64,000 nt of DNA from Betaproteobacteria bacterium. GTDB taxonomy: Bacteria; Pseudomonadota; Gammaproteobacteria; Burkholderiales; Usitatibacteraceae. Positions 41,909-49,449 of this stretch are shown here, in pieces; position 1 is the first letter of the stretch, and each line of letters begins with the position of its first letter. The stretch is from positions 236,600 through 300,599 of the forward strand of contig JADJMI010000029.1 in assembly GCA_016709665.1 (NCBI GenBank). Reading direction: 5' to 3'. Both the position numbers and the translations under genes were made by a program. The notes beneath the pieces are model-generated. The model had not been told where the DNA came from, searched no databases, and saw only the letters and a list, made by a program, of their open reading frames with translations.

Positions 41909-42293
41909 AGGGCGCATCGACCAGGCGCTGCGAGATCCACCAGAGGTTTCCGTGCGGGTCGCGCACGCCCCCCTGCCGGTCGCCGTAGGGCATGTCGCCG
42001 ACCGCCATCTCGAGGCGCGCGCCGTTCGCGAGGGCGAGGGCCATCGAGGCGTCGGCATCCTCCACGTACAAGTAGTACGCCGCGCGCATGGCCGGGTAGG
42101 CGGGCGTCGCCTCGCTCACCATCACCGTCGAATCGCCCAGGCGCACCTGCACGTTGGCGATCCGGCCGTCGGGCCGCATCGAGCGGCACGTCTCGGTGCC
42201 GGCGAGGCCTTTCACCAGGAACCCGACGAACCCTTCGGCGTTCTCGACGAAGAAGTACGGCGTGACCGCATGGAAGCCGGGGGGGATGCGCAT
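41898..42293 (-). CDS. VOC family protein, PhnB-like
   Basis: A 131-residue VOC protein of the PhnB-like group: GFHAVTPYFFVENAEGFVGFLVKGLAGTE, then IANVQVRLGDSTVMVSEA, YLYVEDADASMALALANGA and RQGGVRDPHGNLWWIS. The final DPHGNLWWI is diagnostic. Its reaction is unknown. Its stop overlaps the thioesterase start. Confidence 0.9.
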   Translation of the reverse strand: MRIPPGFHAVTPYFFVENAEGFVGFLVKGLAGTETCRSMRPDGRIANVQVRLGDSTVMVSEATPAYPAMRAAYYLYVEDADASMALALANGARLEMAVGDMPYGDRQGGVRDPHGNLWWISQRLVDAPYEP

Positions 42294-42317
42294 GGGATCT
42301 CTCCGGGGCGGCGCCGC

Positions 42318-42899
42318 TCAGTCCTTCGCCAGCGCGGCCTTGTAGACGCTGTTCTTCGGCGCGGCCATCAGGCGCCGCAGGATCGGCTCGAATCGCGCGA
42401 GGGGCATCACCTCGGCCTTCGGGTCGAAGGCCGGGTTGTCGTAGCGCTCGACGAATTCCGCCGTGCGCTCGTAGTGCGGGTGGCCCTTGAACGCGTCGCG
42501 CATGTTGCGGTCCAGGCCGATGTGGTGGAAGAAGTTGTAGCCCTGGAAGATGCCGTGGTGCTGCACCATCCAGAGGTTCGCCTCGCTCACGAAGGGCTTG
42601 AGGATGGCCGCGGCGACGTCCGGGTGGTTGAAGGTGCCCAGCGTGTCGCCGATGTCGTGCAGCAGCGCGCACGCCACGTACTCGTCGTCGCGGCCGTCGG
42701 CCAGGGCGAGCGTCGCCGCCTGCAGGCTGTGCTGGTAGCGGTCCACGGGAAAGCCGCCGTAGTCGCCGTCGAGGAGCCGCAGGTGCGCGAGCACGCGGTC
42801 CGGCAGCGACTTCGCCATCTTCATCACTTCCGGCACGATCAGGGCCCAGTCGGCCTGCGTGCTGTCCTCCATGCGGGTGAAGCCGGCGCGATCGCTCAC
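42318..42899 (-). CDS. HD domain-containing phosphohydrolase
   Basis: A 193-residue HD-superfamily protein. Ligand residues are seen in YQHSLQAATLALADGRDDEYVACALLHDIGDTLG (H...HD) and later MVQHHGIFQGYNFFHHIGL. It resembles a group of small HD proteins linked to phosphonate or inositol metabolism, but the substrate is open. GTG at 42899 overlaps the DUF4124 stop (GTGA); an ATG about 9 codons in is an alternative. Confidence 0.88.
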   Translation of the reverse strand: MSDRAGFTRMEDSTQADWALIVPEVMKMAKSLPDRVLAHLRLLDGDYGGFPVDRYQHSLQAATLALADGRDDEYVACALLHDIGDTLGTFNHPDVAAAILKPFVSEANLWMVQHHGIFQGYNFFHHIGLDRNMRDAFKGHPHYERTAEFVERYDNPAFDPKAEVMPLARFEPILRRLMAAPKNSVYKAALAKD

Positions 42900-43384
42900 G
42901 GGCACGCCTTCCGGACGGCCGGCCCGTTGGCGGCGATGAAGTGGGCGAAGAGCTGCTCCTGGCCCAGCTTGTCCGTGCCCTTGTAGACGCCGATGGGCCG
43001 CTTGTCGCGCGAATTCTCGTCCCAGCGCACGCTCACGCCCTCGGTGAGCGGTTGGCGGAAGGTCTCGGCGACCAGCTTCACTTCCGCGGTCGTCGCCACC
43101 TTGAGCGGCAATTGCGAGCGCCGCGCCGGATCGCCGAACTCGAGCCGCAGGTCGCCCTTGTCGCTGCGCTTCACCTCGAAGATGCCCTCGAAGCCGGGCA
43201 TGTCCACGGTGTAGCAGCCCAGCAGCGCCCCGGTACGGTCGGCCTTCAACTGCTTCTGCACCGCCGGGCCTTCGCACGGGGTGTTCTGGTAGACGGTGCG
43301 GCCGTTCGTCACGCACTTGAAGACGTCGTTGGCGTTCGCGGGGAACGCGGCGGCGAGGAGGGCCAGGGCGGCCAGTCGCTTCAT
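42896..43384 (-). CDS. DUF4124 domain protein, exported
   Basis: A 162-residue exported protein. A short signal peptide (MKRLAALALLAAAFPANAND) is followed by VFKCVTNGRTVYQNTPCEG, the DUF4124 motif, which forms a small disulfide-bonded domain. The rest is an uncharacterised beta-rich region with a further cysteine pair. Function is unknown. Cleavage after ANA fits a periplasmic location. Confidence 0.85.
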   Translation of the reverse strand: MKRLAALALLAAAFPANANDVFKCVTNGRTVYQNTPCEGPAVQKQLKADRTGALLGCYTVDMPGFEGIFEVKRSDKGDLRLEFGDPARRSQLPLKVATTAEVKLVAETFRQPLTEGVSVRWDENSRDKRPIGVYKGTDKLGQEQLFAHFIAANGPAVRKACP

Positions 43385-43420
43385 GTTCGGAATCCTGTGT
43401 CGGGGAAAGGGTTGTCGTGT

Positions 43421-44455
43421 TCAGGCGCCGGCGAGCCGGCGGGTCAGCTCGGCTGCCGGAACCTCGAGGCAGCCGTTCGCATTCTGCCCCGACCACAGGG
43501 GCGAAAAGTCGCCGCTGCCCGCGGCCTCGGCCCGGGCGCGGATCGGCGCGATGGCCGCGGTGGCGAGCGGGAACGCGGGCGCCGCCGGGCTCATCGGCCC
43601 CGACTCGCGCATGAGGCGATTCACGATGCCGCGCGCGGGCCGACCGGTGAACAGGTTGGTGAGCGCCGTGTGGCGTGCCGCGTCGCTCTTGAGCGCGGCG
43701 CGGTGGATCGCGCTCGTCGTCGCCTCCGGGCAGAGCAGGTACGCCGTGCCCACCTGCACGCCCGCCGCGCCGAGCGCGAACGCTGCCTGGACGCCCGCGC
43801 GGTCCGCGATGCCGCCCGCGGCGATCACGGGCACCTTCACGGCGCGAACCACCTGCGGCACCAGCGCGAACGTGCCCACCTGCGTCGTGAGGTCGTCCGT
43901 GAGGAACATGCCGCGATGCCCGCCGGCCTCCACGCCCTGCGCGATCACCGCGTCCACGCCGTGGCGCTCGAGCCAGAGGGCTTCATCGACCGTGGTCGCC
44001 GACGACAGCACCTTCGAGCCCCACGCCTTCACGCGCGCGAGCAACGCCGGCGAGGGCAGCCCGAAGTGAAAGCTCACGACGGCGGGCTTGAAACGCTCGA
44101 GCACGCCGGCCGACTCGTCGCCGAAGGGAATGCGGCCCGGGCCGGCCGGAATCGTCACCGGATCGATGCCGTACTGCGCGAAATGCGGCGCGAGCGCGGC
44201 ACGCCAGGCCGACTCGCGCTCCGGGCTGGGCACGGGCGTCTCGTGGCAGAAGAAGTTCACGTTGAAGGGCCGGGCCGTTCCCGCGCGCAGGGCTTCGAGT
44301 TCCTGGCCCATCGCCTCCGCGGAAAGCATCGCGCAAGGCAGCGATCCGAGCCCGCCCGCGTTCGATACCGCGATGGCGAGCGCGCTCCCCTGCACGCCCG
44401 CCATGGGCGCCTGGATGATCGGGTGCGCGATGCCGAAGAGGGTCCGGATGTCCAT
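43421..44455 (-). CDS. Nitronate monooxygenase / NAD(P)H-dependent flavin oxidoreductase
   Basis: A 344-residue FMN-binding TIM-barrel protein. IAHPIIQAPMAGVQGSALAIAVSNAGGLGSLP at the start, VDAVIAQGVEAGGHRGMF and PVIAAGGIADRAGVQAAFALGAAGVQVGTAYL are signature stretches of 2-nitropropane dioxygenase-like enzymes, including the catalytic His in GGHRG. It probably oxidises propionate-3-nitronate-like compounds, or acts as a quinone reductase. It is not overlapped by its neighbours. Confidence 0.92.
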   Translation of the reverse strand: MDIRTLFGIAHPIIQAPMAGVQGSALAIAVSNAGGLGSLPCAMLSAEAMGQELEALRAGTARPFNVNFFCHETPVPSPERESAWRAALAPHFAQYGIDPVTIPAGPGRIPFGDESAGVLERFKPAVVSFHFGLPSPALLARVKAWGSKVLSSATTVDEALWLERHGVDAVIAQGVEAGGHRGMFLTDDLTTQVGTFALVPQVVRAVKVPVIAAGGIADRAGVQAAFALGAAGVQVGTAYLLCPEATTSAIHRAALKSDAARHTALTNLFTGRPARGIVNRLMRESGPMSPAAPAFPLATAAIAPIRARAEAAGSGDFSPLWSGQNANGCLEVPAAELTRRLAGA

Positions 44456-44508
44456 GGGATCGATTCTGCCGGCAATTTACTCCCAAAGCGCGAACCCGAG
44501 GACCGCGC

Positions 44509-44826
44509 TCAGAGTTCCTTCGAATAGACGATGAAGCCATGGTGCGCCGCCACCTTGTCGTAGAGCACGCGCCCTGCCGCGTTGTCCGACCGCGTCTGCC
44601 AGTACACGCGGCTGCAGCCCTTCGCGCGCGCCGCCTCGGCCACCAGCGCATGGACCGGCTCCGCGGGATCGTAGAACCGTTCCCAGGTCGAATCGGTGAT
44701 GGCTTCGGGCAACGCGGTATCGCCGCTCCTGCCATAGAACGCGTTGTAGGCGTCCCACAGCGGCCGCCATTCGTCGCTGTCCTCGCGGCGAACCGTGCGC
44801 ACGGTGATCGGAGAGGAATCAGCCAT
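44509..44826 (-). CDS. GNAT acetyltransferase with internal in-frame deletion
   Basis: The 105-residue product has both ends of a normal GNAT protein: start ITVRTVRREDSDEWRPLWDAYNAFYGR with DSTWERFYDP, and end ARAKGCSRVYWQTRSDNAAGRVLYDKVAAHHGFIVYSKEL. The middle, where the acetyl-CoA loop (R/Q-x-x-G-x-G) should be, is missing: EPVHALVAEA runs directly into ARAKGCSRVY. About 45-50 residues are lost in frame. It is probably inactive although open. Its start overlaps the truncated methyltransferase by 8 bases. Confidence 0.8.
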   Translation of the reverse strand: MADSSPITVRTVRREDSDEWRPLWDAYNAFYGRSGDTALPEAITDSTWERFYDPAEPVHALVAEAARAKGCSRVYWQTRSDNAAGRVLYDKVAAHHGFIVYSKEL

Positions 44827-45091
44827 CGCGTTCGAGGACGATTTCCCACAGGGCCTTGGGATTCGCGTACTTGCCCGTCACGTAGTGCTCTCGCGACACC
44901 GGGCGCCAGCCGGTGGCGAGGAGCCGTTCCGCCGCCTGCGCATCGAGCTCGAGGGCGACGATCTCGAGGCCCGCCCGGGCGAGCACCGCCGTGTCGGCCC
45001 CCGGGCCGCAGCCCAGCGCCAGCACCGGGGCCGAGCCGCAGTCCGCGACCATACGGGCGATCCAGCGTTCGAGCCAGGGGTCGTCATGCAT
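44819..45091 (-). CDS. SAM methyltransferase with internal in-frame deletion
   Basis: A 90-residue product. The SAM motif I is present (PVLALGCGPGADTAVLARAGLEIVALELD) and the C-terminus GWRPVSREHYVTGKYANPKALWEIVLERDG matches a known methyltransferase family of about 190 residues. The middle, roughly 100 residues with motifs II-III, is absent, and VALELD is joined directly to AQAAERLLATGW. The frame is open. It is likely non-functional, or at most a SAM-binding remnant. It overlaps the similarly deleted GNAT gene. Confidence 0.78.
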   Translation of the reverse strand: MHDDPWLERWIARMVADCGSAPVLALGCGPGADTAVLARAGLEIVALELDAQAAERLLATGWRPVSREHYVTGKYANPKALWEIVLERDG

Positions 45092-45111
45092 TCGCGGTTC
45101 TCCGCACTCGC

Positions 45112-45339
45112 CTATTGCCTCGCGAACCGCGGCAGCGCGCGCCCGTCGACTTCCACCGTCCCGAAGAACATCGCGTACGGCCGCACCCAGAGACCCGAGT
45201 CGTTGTAAAGCGGCCGGTAGAGCACCATCGGCTCGAGCGTCTCGCTGTGGCGCACGACGCCGACGACTTCGTACTCGCCGCCCTTGTAGTGGCGGTAGCG
45301 GCCGGGCGGCGCCTCGGGCAGGGGCGGCAGGTCGTTCAT
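45112..45339 (-). CDS. DUF1653 domain protein
   Basis: A 75-residue protein wholly covered by DUF1653: PPGRYRHYKGGEYEVVGVVRHSETLEPMVLYRPLYNDSGLWVRPYAMFFGTVEVDGRALPRF. It is a common small beta-fold protein of unknown function. ATG at 45339 overlaps the GNAT stop by 4 bases. It is complete, unlike its two downstream neighbours. Confidence 0.9.
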   Translation of the reverse strand: MNDLPPLPEAPPGRYRHYKGGEYEVVGVVRHSETLEPMVLYRPLYNDSGLWVRPYAMFFGTVEVDGRALPRFARQ

Positions 45340-45809
45340 GGCTTCGGGGCGATCGGCTTGTAGAGGTTGAGGTTCGTCGGCTCGTAGCCGAGCTTCCCGT
45401 AGAGCGAGCGGGCCGCCGTGTTGTGCCCGAACACGTGCAGGGCGATGCCGGCGAGGCCGAGGCGCCGCGCTTCGTCCTCCGCGTCCCGCATGGCCCGTTC
45501 CGCGTGCCCCTTGCGCTGCTGCGCGGGCCAGACCATCAGGTCGTAGACGTAGGCGATGCGCTCCTTGCCGCGCTGCTGCAGCGCGAGCCACAGCACGCCG
45601 ACGTGCCGGCCTTCGGCGTCGTCGATCGAGTACACGGGGTTGTCCGGCGTGTGCCTGCCTTGCGGGAGGAGCGCGTCGTACTCCTGGCGCGAACGCTCGA
45701 GCGCCTCGTCTTCCCGCCACTGGCCTGAGGCGACCTTGTCCGCCGCGAAGCCCGGCACCACGTCCGCCAGCCAGGCCTCGTACTCGGCCTCGGTGATCGG
45801 CCGGATCAC
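45336..45809 (-). CDS. GNAT family N-acetyltransferase
   Basis: A 157-residue GNAT protein: IRPITEAEYEAWLADVVPGFAADKVASGQW at the start, then YVYDLMVWPAQQRKGHAERAMRDAEDEARRLGLAGIALHVFGHNTAARSLYGKLGYEPTNLNLYK. The acetyl-CoA loop is present as QQRKGHAERA. GTG at 45809 overlaps the next GNAT stop (GTGA). Confidence 0.9.
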   Translation of the reverse strand: MIRPITEAEYEAWLADVVPGFAADKVASGQWREDEALERSRQEYDALLPQGRHTPDNPVYSIDDAEGRHVGVLWLALQQRGKERIAYVYDLMVWPAQQRKGHAERAMRDAEDEARRLGLAGIALHVFGHNTAARSLYGKLGYEPTNLNLYKPIAPKP

Positions 45810-46234
45810 GGCTTCGCGTCCGTCATGATCGACAGGAGCGCGAGCTCGGAGCGCTCCACCGCGCCCGCCGCCCGCCAGAAGTCGAGGCCCGCCCGGTTGT
45901 CGCCGACGACGAGCAGGTGGCACTTGTCGATGCCCTGCTCGCGCAGGGCCCCGAGCCCCGCCCGCAGGAGCGCGCTCCCGGTGCCCTTGCGGCGCTCTCC
46001 CGGGACCGTCATGAGGTGGTGGACGAGCCCGCGGCGGCCGTCGTGCCCGCACAGGATGGTGCCCACCATCGCGTCGCCTTCCATCGCGACGAAGCTCAGG
46101 CCGGGGTTGCGGCGCAGGTATCGTTCGATGGGGCCGCGCTCGTCGGCGGCGGAAAGGCCCACGCCCGGGGTCGCCTCCCACAGCGCGAAGGCGGCATCGT
46201 AGTCGGCGGGTTCGAAGGGACGGATCGTGGCCAT
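45806..46234 (-). CDS. GNAT family N-acetyltransferase, YpeA-like
   Basis: A 142-residue GNAT protein resembling the YpeA group: IRPFEPADYDAAFALWEATPGVGLSAADE, AMVGTILCGHDGRRGLVHHLMTVPGERRKGTGSALLRAGLGALREQGIDKCHLLVVGDNRAGLDFWRAAGA. All key parts are present. It follows an unrecognised gene by a few bases and overlaps the following GNAT. Confidence 0.9.
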   Translation of the reverse strand: MATIRPFEPADYDAAFALWEATPGVGLSAADERGPIERYLRRNPGLSFVAMEGDAMVGTILCGHDGRRGLVHHLMTVPGERRKGTGSALLRAGLGALREQGIDKCHLLVVGDNRAGLDFWRAAGAVERSELALLSIMTDAKP

Positions 46235-46238
46235 GGGT

Positions 46239-46598
46239 TCATTTCATCAGTTCGCGCATCGTGGCGGCGACGGAGCGCAGCTGGTCGTGGTCCAGCCGGC
46301 CCGCGATCTTCGGCACGACGGGCCCCATCACCTTCTGGACGCTCGCGATGCCGAGCGCCGCCGTCTGCTCCAGCAGGAAGCCCGCCCGGGCCGCCTTCAC
46401 CGTGCGCAGGAAGTAGTAGTCGAGCCCTTCGGCGACCAGGGTCACGAGCGTCTCCGAAAACTCGGCGTGGTGGCGCGTCGCGTCCTTGTCGCCCTCGATC
46501 CGCGCGAGCACCGCCTCCAGCCGATCCTGCAGTTCCGGCGAGACGTAGAAGCGGAAGGAGGCTGGCGGCTTCTTGCGGGAGCTTCGGGCGGGACTCAT
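46239..46598 (-). CDS. Unrecognised 119-residue protein
   Basis: A mostly helical, charged protein with no signal or membrane segment. The basic N-terminus (RSSRKKPPASFRFYVSPELQDRLEAVLARIEGD) has a ribbon-helix-like look, SFRFYVSPELQDRLEAVL, but I cannot assign it to a family. The ATG at 46598 overlaps the DUF1272 stop by 4 bases (ATGA), so the two may be made together. Confidence 0.7.
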   Translation of the reverse strand: MSPARSSRKKPPASFRFYVSPELQDRLEAVLARIEGDKDATRHHAEFSETLVTLVAEGLDYYFLRTVKAARAGFLLEQTAALGIASVQKVMGPVVPKIAGRLDHDQLRSVAATMRELMK

Positions 46599-46843
46599 TC
46601 GGCCTTCGCGCACCCCTCGGGCTTGAAGATGCGCCGGGTGGAAGGCGGGTTCTTCGCGAGCTTGCCCGCCGGCCGGATGGGACGCGGCGCGAAATCGCCG
46701 CCGCAGTTGGGGCACACGCCCCCGAGCACGCCGGTCACGCAGCCGCGGCAGAACGTGCACTCGAACGAGCAGATGAACGCCTCCGTCGAATCCGGCGGCA
46801 GGTCGCGGTTGCAGCATTCGCAGTTGGGTCTCAGCTCCAGCAT
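46595..46843 (-). CDS. DUF1272 zinc-ribbon protein
   Basis: An 82-residue protein: MLELRPNCECCNRDLPPDSTEAFICSFECTFCRGCVTGVLGGVCPNCGGDFAPRPIRP, the full DUF1272 pattern with eight or more cysteines that should bind two zinc ions. Function is unknown. ATG at 46843 was chosen because it gives the exact family start; the longer reading upstream is out of family. Confidence 0.92.
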   Translation of the reverse strand: MLELRPNCECCNRDLPPDSTEAFICSFECTFCRGCVTGVLGGVCPNCGGDFAPRPIRPAGKLAKNPPSTRRIFKPEGCAKAE

Positions 46844-46850
46844 GGCGTCC

Positions 46851-47330
46851 TCAGTAAGGCGATCCGTCCTTGTGGGTGAAGTGCCACTGCCCGTCGATGA
46901 AGGCACCCTTCAGGTCGTCATCCGGGTAGGTGACGGCGTCGCCGGGCGTGCGGTCGCCCACCTCGAGGTAGACCGCTTCCTCGCCGGATTCGTTCACGAT
47001 CCGGTGGCCGTTGCCGGTGCCGGCCTTGAAGCCGGCGCACATGCCGGGCGCGAGAGGCGTGCGCCCCTCGTCCGTCAGCAGCACGGGATGCCCGGAAACC
47101 ACGAAGATGAACTCGTCCTGCTTCGTGTGCGCGTGGCGAAGCGACGAGGCGCCGCCGGGCGCGAGCCGCACGAGGTTGACGCCGAAATTGGCGAGGCCGA
47201 AGAGATCGCCCAGCGGGTGCTTCACTCGGCCTTCCATCAGCGCGGCGAAGGGCTCGGGGTAGACGGACTTCCTCGTGCGCGGCGGCGCGTCAAGGGCCCG
47301 GATGGCGACGGGAGGTTTCGCTTCAGCCAT
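46851..47330 (-). CDS. Cupin domain protein
   Basis: A 159-residue cupin: LVRLAPGGASSLRHAHTKQDEFIFVVSGHPVLLTDEGRTPLAPGMCAGFKAGTGNGHRIVNESGEEAVYLEVGDR. The metal ligands H-x-H and E are in RHAHTKQDEF and the distal H in NGHRIVN. The C-terminus (YPDDDLKGAFIDGQWHFTHKDGSPY) is typical of a family of uncharacterised cupins. Confidence 0.9.
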   Translation of the reverse strand: MAEAKPPVAIRALDAPPRTRKSVYPEPFAALMEGRVKHPLGDLFGLANFGVNLVRLAPGGASSLRHAHTKQDEFIFVVSGHPVLLTDEGRTPLAPGMCAGFKAGTGNGHRIVNESGEEAVYLEVGDRTPGDAVTYPDDDLKGAFIDGQWHFTHKDGSPY

Positions 47331-47336
47331 GGCCGT

Positions 47337-47675
47337 TCAGTTGATGCGCCACCAGGCTTCGGCGCCGTCCAGGTGGACGAGGATCTCCTTCGCCTCGAAC
47401 TTGCCGTCGAGGCTCCGGAGCATCATCCCCGGGCCGTGCAGTTCCGAATGCAGGTCCTCCCAGACGTCCCACTGGGCATCGTCGTCGTCCGTGTTGGCCT
47501 GCAGCAATTCCAGCTCCTCCGCGAAGAGCTCGCGCACCGGCTCGAAGGCCTCCGTCGGCGTGAACGTGCCGCTGTACCACGGGTAATCCTTCTCGCCGGG
47601 CCGCACGACGATGGTGCCGAGCAGGGACTGCCCGCGCACGAGTTCCAGCGTGGAGGGCATCGGGGGTTTCGACAT
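47337..47675 (-). CDS. Uncharacterised 112-residue protein
   Basis: A small acidic soluble protein: LELVRGQSLLGTIVVRPGEKDYPWYSGTFTPTEAFEPVRELFAEELELL, DAQWDVWEDLHSELHGPGMMLRSL and EILVHLDGAEAWWRIN. It resembles a widespread hypothetical family whose function I do not know. It is separated from the methyltransferase gene by 30 bases and from the cupin by 6 bases. Confidence 0.75.
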   Translation of the reverse strand: MSKPPMPSTLELVRGQSLLGTIVVRPGEKDYPWYSGTFTPTEAFEPVRELFAEELELLQANTDDDDAQWDVWEDLHSELHGPGMMLRSLDGKFEAKEILVHLDGAEAWWRIN

Positions 47676-47705
47676 GCTTTCGTCCTTTCGTCGCGCGGGA
47701 AACGC

Positions 47706-48356
47706 CTACCCGCGAAGTTGACCAGAATCGCCGCGCTTGCGCCACACGCTCGCGAGCCAGGGCTGCTCCTCGCGCGGCAGGCCCGGCGGACGGTAGTAAT
47801 GCTCGAGTTCCGCGAAGCCGGCGCCCCCGACGTAGGCGCGCCAGGCGTCGATGTCGTGATAGGCCCCGTAGCGCCCGCGGTTCCAGCCTTCCTCGTTGTT
47901 GCCGCGCGGGTTCGAAGCGAAGAGCACGCCCCCGGGCTTGAGCGTCGCATGCAGTTCGCGAAGCACGCGGGGAAGCTCGCGCGAGGGCACGTGGAAGAGC
48001 GAGGCGTTCGCGAAGATGCCGTCGAAGCGTTCCGCCGGCAGGTCCAGCGCGAGGAAATCCTGCTCGAGCACCTCGCACCCGGCGTGCTCGCGGGCCATGG
48101 CGGCGAACTCGGGCGCGCCCTCGAGCCCCACCGGCTCGTGGCCCAGCGCGCGGAAGGCGGCGAGGTCGCGCCCGGGGCCGCAGCCGAAATCGAGGATGCG
48201 AAAGGGCGGCGCGCCCTCGATGTGCCGCAGGAGCGCCTCGATGTTCTGGCGCACGTCGTGGCCGCGCGTGCCCAGCCAGAAATCCTCCGCGCGCTCGCGG
48301 TAGTGCGCGAGCGTCTTCGCGGAAATCGAGGCGAGATCGTCGCCGGGCTGCGTCAT
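47706..48356 (-). CDS. Class I SAM-dependent methyltransferase
   Basis: A 216-residue methyltransferase of the type that methylates small molecules. Motif I is FRILDFGCGPGRDLAAFRALGHEPVGLEG, the acidic loop ALDLPAERFDGIFANASLFHVP follows, then LKPGGVLFASNPRG. The N-terminal TLAHYRERAEDFWLGTRGHDV is typical. It overlaps the HAD gene stop by 4 bases. It is full length, unlike the methyltransferase at 44819-45091. Confidence 0.9.
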   Translation of the reverse strand: MTQPGDDLASISAKTLAHYRERAEDFWLGTRGHDVRQNIEALLRHIEGAPPFRILDFGCGPGRDLAAFRALGHEPVGLEGAPEFAAMAREHAGCEVLEQDFLALDLPAERFDGIFANASLFHVPSRELPRVLRELHATLKPGGVLFASNPRGNNEEGWNRGRYGAYHDIDAWRAYVGGAGFAELEHYYRPPGLPREEQPWLASVWRKRGDSGQLRG

Positions 48357-49012
48357 CGGGGTCCTTCAGGGCCGGCCAGGGAATCGACGAGGCGCCGGCC
48401 GGGCTCGTGCATCGAAACGTGGAAGGCCGCCATGCCGAGCGATCGCGCCGGGACGATGTCGGCCTCGAGATTGTCGCCGATCATGAGGCAGTCGGCGGGC
48501 TCCAGCCCGAGCAACGCCACCGCCGCGAGGAAGAGGGACGGATCGGGCTTGGGCTTGCCCGTGTGCTCGGGCGTCAAAACGGCGACGAAGTGCCGTCCCA
48601 CCCCGAGCCGTTCGACCTTGCGCAGCGCCTGCCCCCGCTCGCCGTTGCTCACGATCACCTTGGGCACGCCGGCCGTGCGCGCGAGGAACTCGTCCGCGCC
48701 CTCGACCCGCCGCCAATGCGTCTCGTACCGTTCGAGGTACCGCGCGAAAAGCGCATCGGCCTCCGGGTCGGGCACGTCCCGCGACAGCAGGCCGCGGACG
48801 CGCGCGCGCCGCTGCCCCTGGAGCGTGGTCTCGCCGTCGCGGAAGCGGCGCCAGTGCGTTTCCGTGAGCTCGCCCCACCGGTCGGCGAGACGATCCGCCG
48901 CCAGGGCTGCGAGATCCTCGTGCAGTTCGCCGAACGAGCGCGCCGCCTGCCGCATCGCGAAGGTATCGTCGATGAGCGTGTCGTCGAGGTCGATGAGGAT
49001 GCCCAGGGGCAT
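48353..49012 (-). CDS. HAD family hydrolase
   Basis: A 219-residue HAD phosphatase: GILIDLDDTLIDDTFAM (motif I with nucleophilic Asp), VIVSNGERGQALRKVERLGV (motif II), TGKPKPDPSLFLAA (motif III Lys) and CLMIGDNLEADIVPARSLGM (motif IV). The helical cap follows motif I. It resembles YjjG and gph-like phosphatases. The start ATG at 49012 puts motif I at the N-terminus. Confidence 0.9.
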   Translation of the reverse strand: MPLGILIDLDDTLIDDTFAMRQAARSFGELHEDLAALAADRLADRWGELTETHWRRFRDGETTLQGQRRARVRGLLSRDVPDPEADALFARYLERYETHWRRVEGADEFLARTAGVPKVIVSNGERGQALRKVERLGVGRHFVAVLTPEHTGKPKPDPSLFLAAVALLGLEPADCLMIGDNLEADIVPARSLGMAAFHVSMHEPGRRLVDSLAGPEGPR

Positions 49013-49031
49013 GGCGCGTTGAGGGAAGGCG

Positions 49032-49427
49032 CTACGGGATCGCCGTGGCCTGCGACCACACGGCGAGCCATTCGCCGTCGCGAAGCTCGTACGAATCCGT
49101 GTGCCAGCAGCGTACGGTGACTCCCGACGGAAACCGCAGGGTCGCCTGGTAGCGGACGATCGCCATGTCGGCGCCGACACGCACGTCCATCGCGCCCGGG
49201 TCCCAGGAGACGTAGGTGAGATCCCCCGTGCGGATGGCATCGAGGTAGCCGGCCCTGTCGAACGTCCTGCCCGCCGGCGTGACGAGCTGGTAGTCCGGCG
49301 CGTGCATCCGCGCGGCCCGTTCGAGGTCCTTCGCGACGAGGGCCTGCGTGCGTTGCCGCTCGCGATCGCGGATGAGTTCCGCGACCGCGGAATCCGGCAC
49401 GGGAACCGGTTCGGGCGGTGGCGTCAT
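49032..49427 (-). CDS. Nuclear transport factor 2-like (SnoaL/DUF4440) protein
   Basis: A 131-residue cone-shaped NTF2-like domain: VAELIRDRERQRTQALVAKDLERAARMHAPDYQLVTPAGRTFDRAGYLDAIRTGDLTYVSWDPGAMDVRVGADMAIVRYQATLRFPSG, CWHTDSYELRDGEWLAVWSQAT. This is the DUF4440 pattern. No catalytic residues can be assigned. It precedes the hydrolase gene by 23 bases. Confidence 0.88.
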   Translation of the reverse strand: MTPPPEPVPVPDSAVAELIRDRERQRTQALVAKDLERAARMHAPDYQLVTPAGRTFDRAGYLDAIRTGDLTYVSWDPGAMDVRVGADMAIVRYQATLRFPSGVTVRCWHTDSYELRDGEWLAVWSQATAIP

Positions 49428-49449
49428 TCGGGCCTTGGCCGGGGCTCGG

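Noticed and set aside
46227..49022. 931-codon open frame on the plus strand
   Set aside because: It opposes eight well-supported minus-strand genes, and only the shadow composition of GC-rich codons keeps it open.
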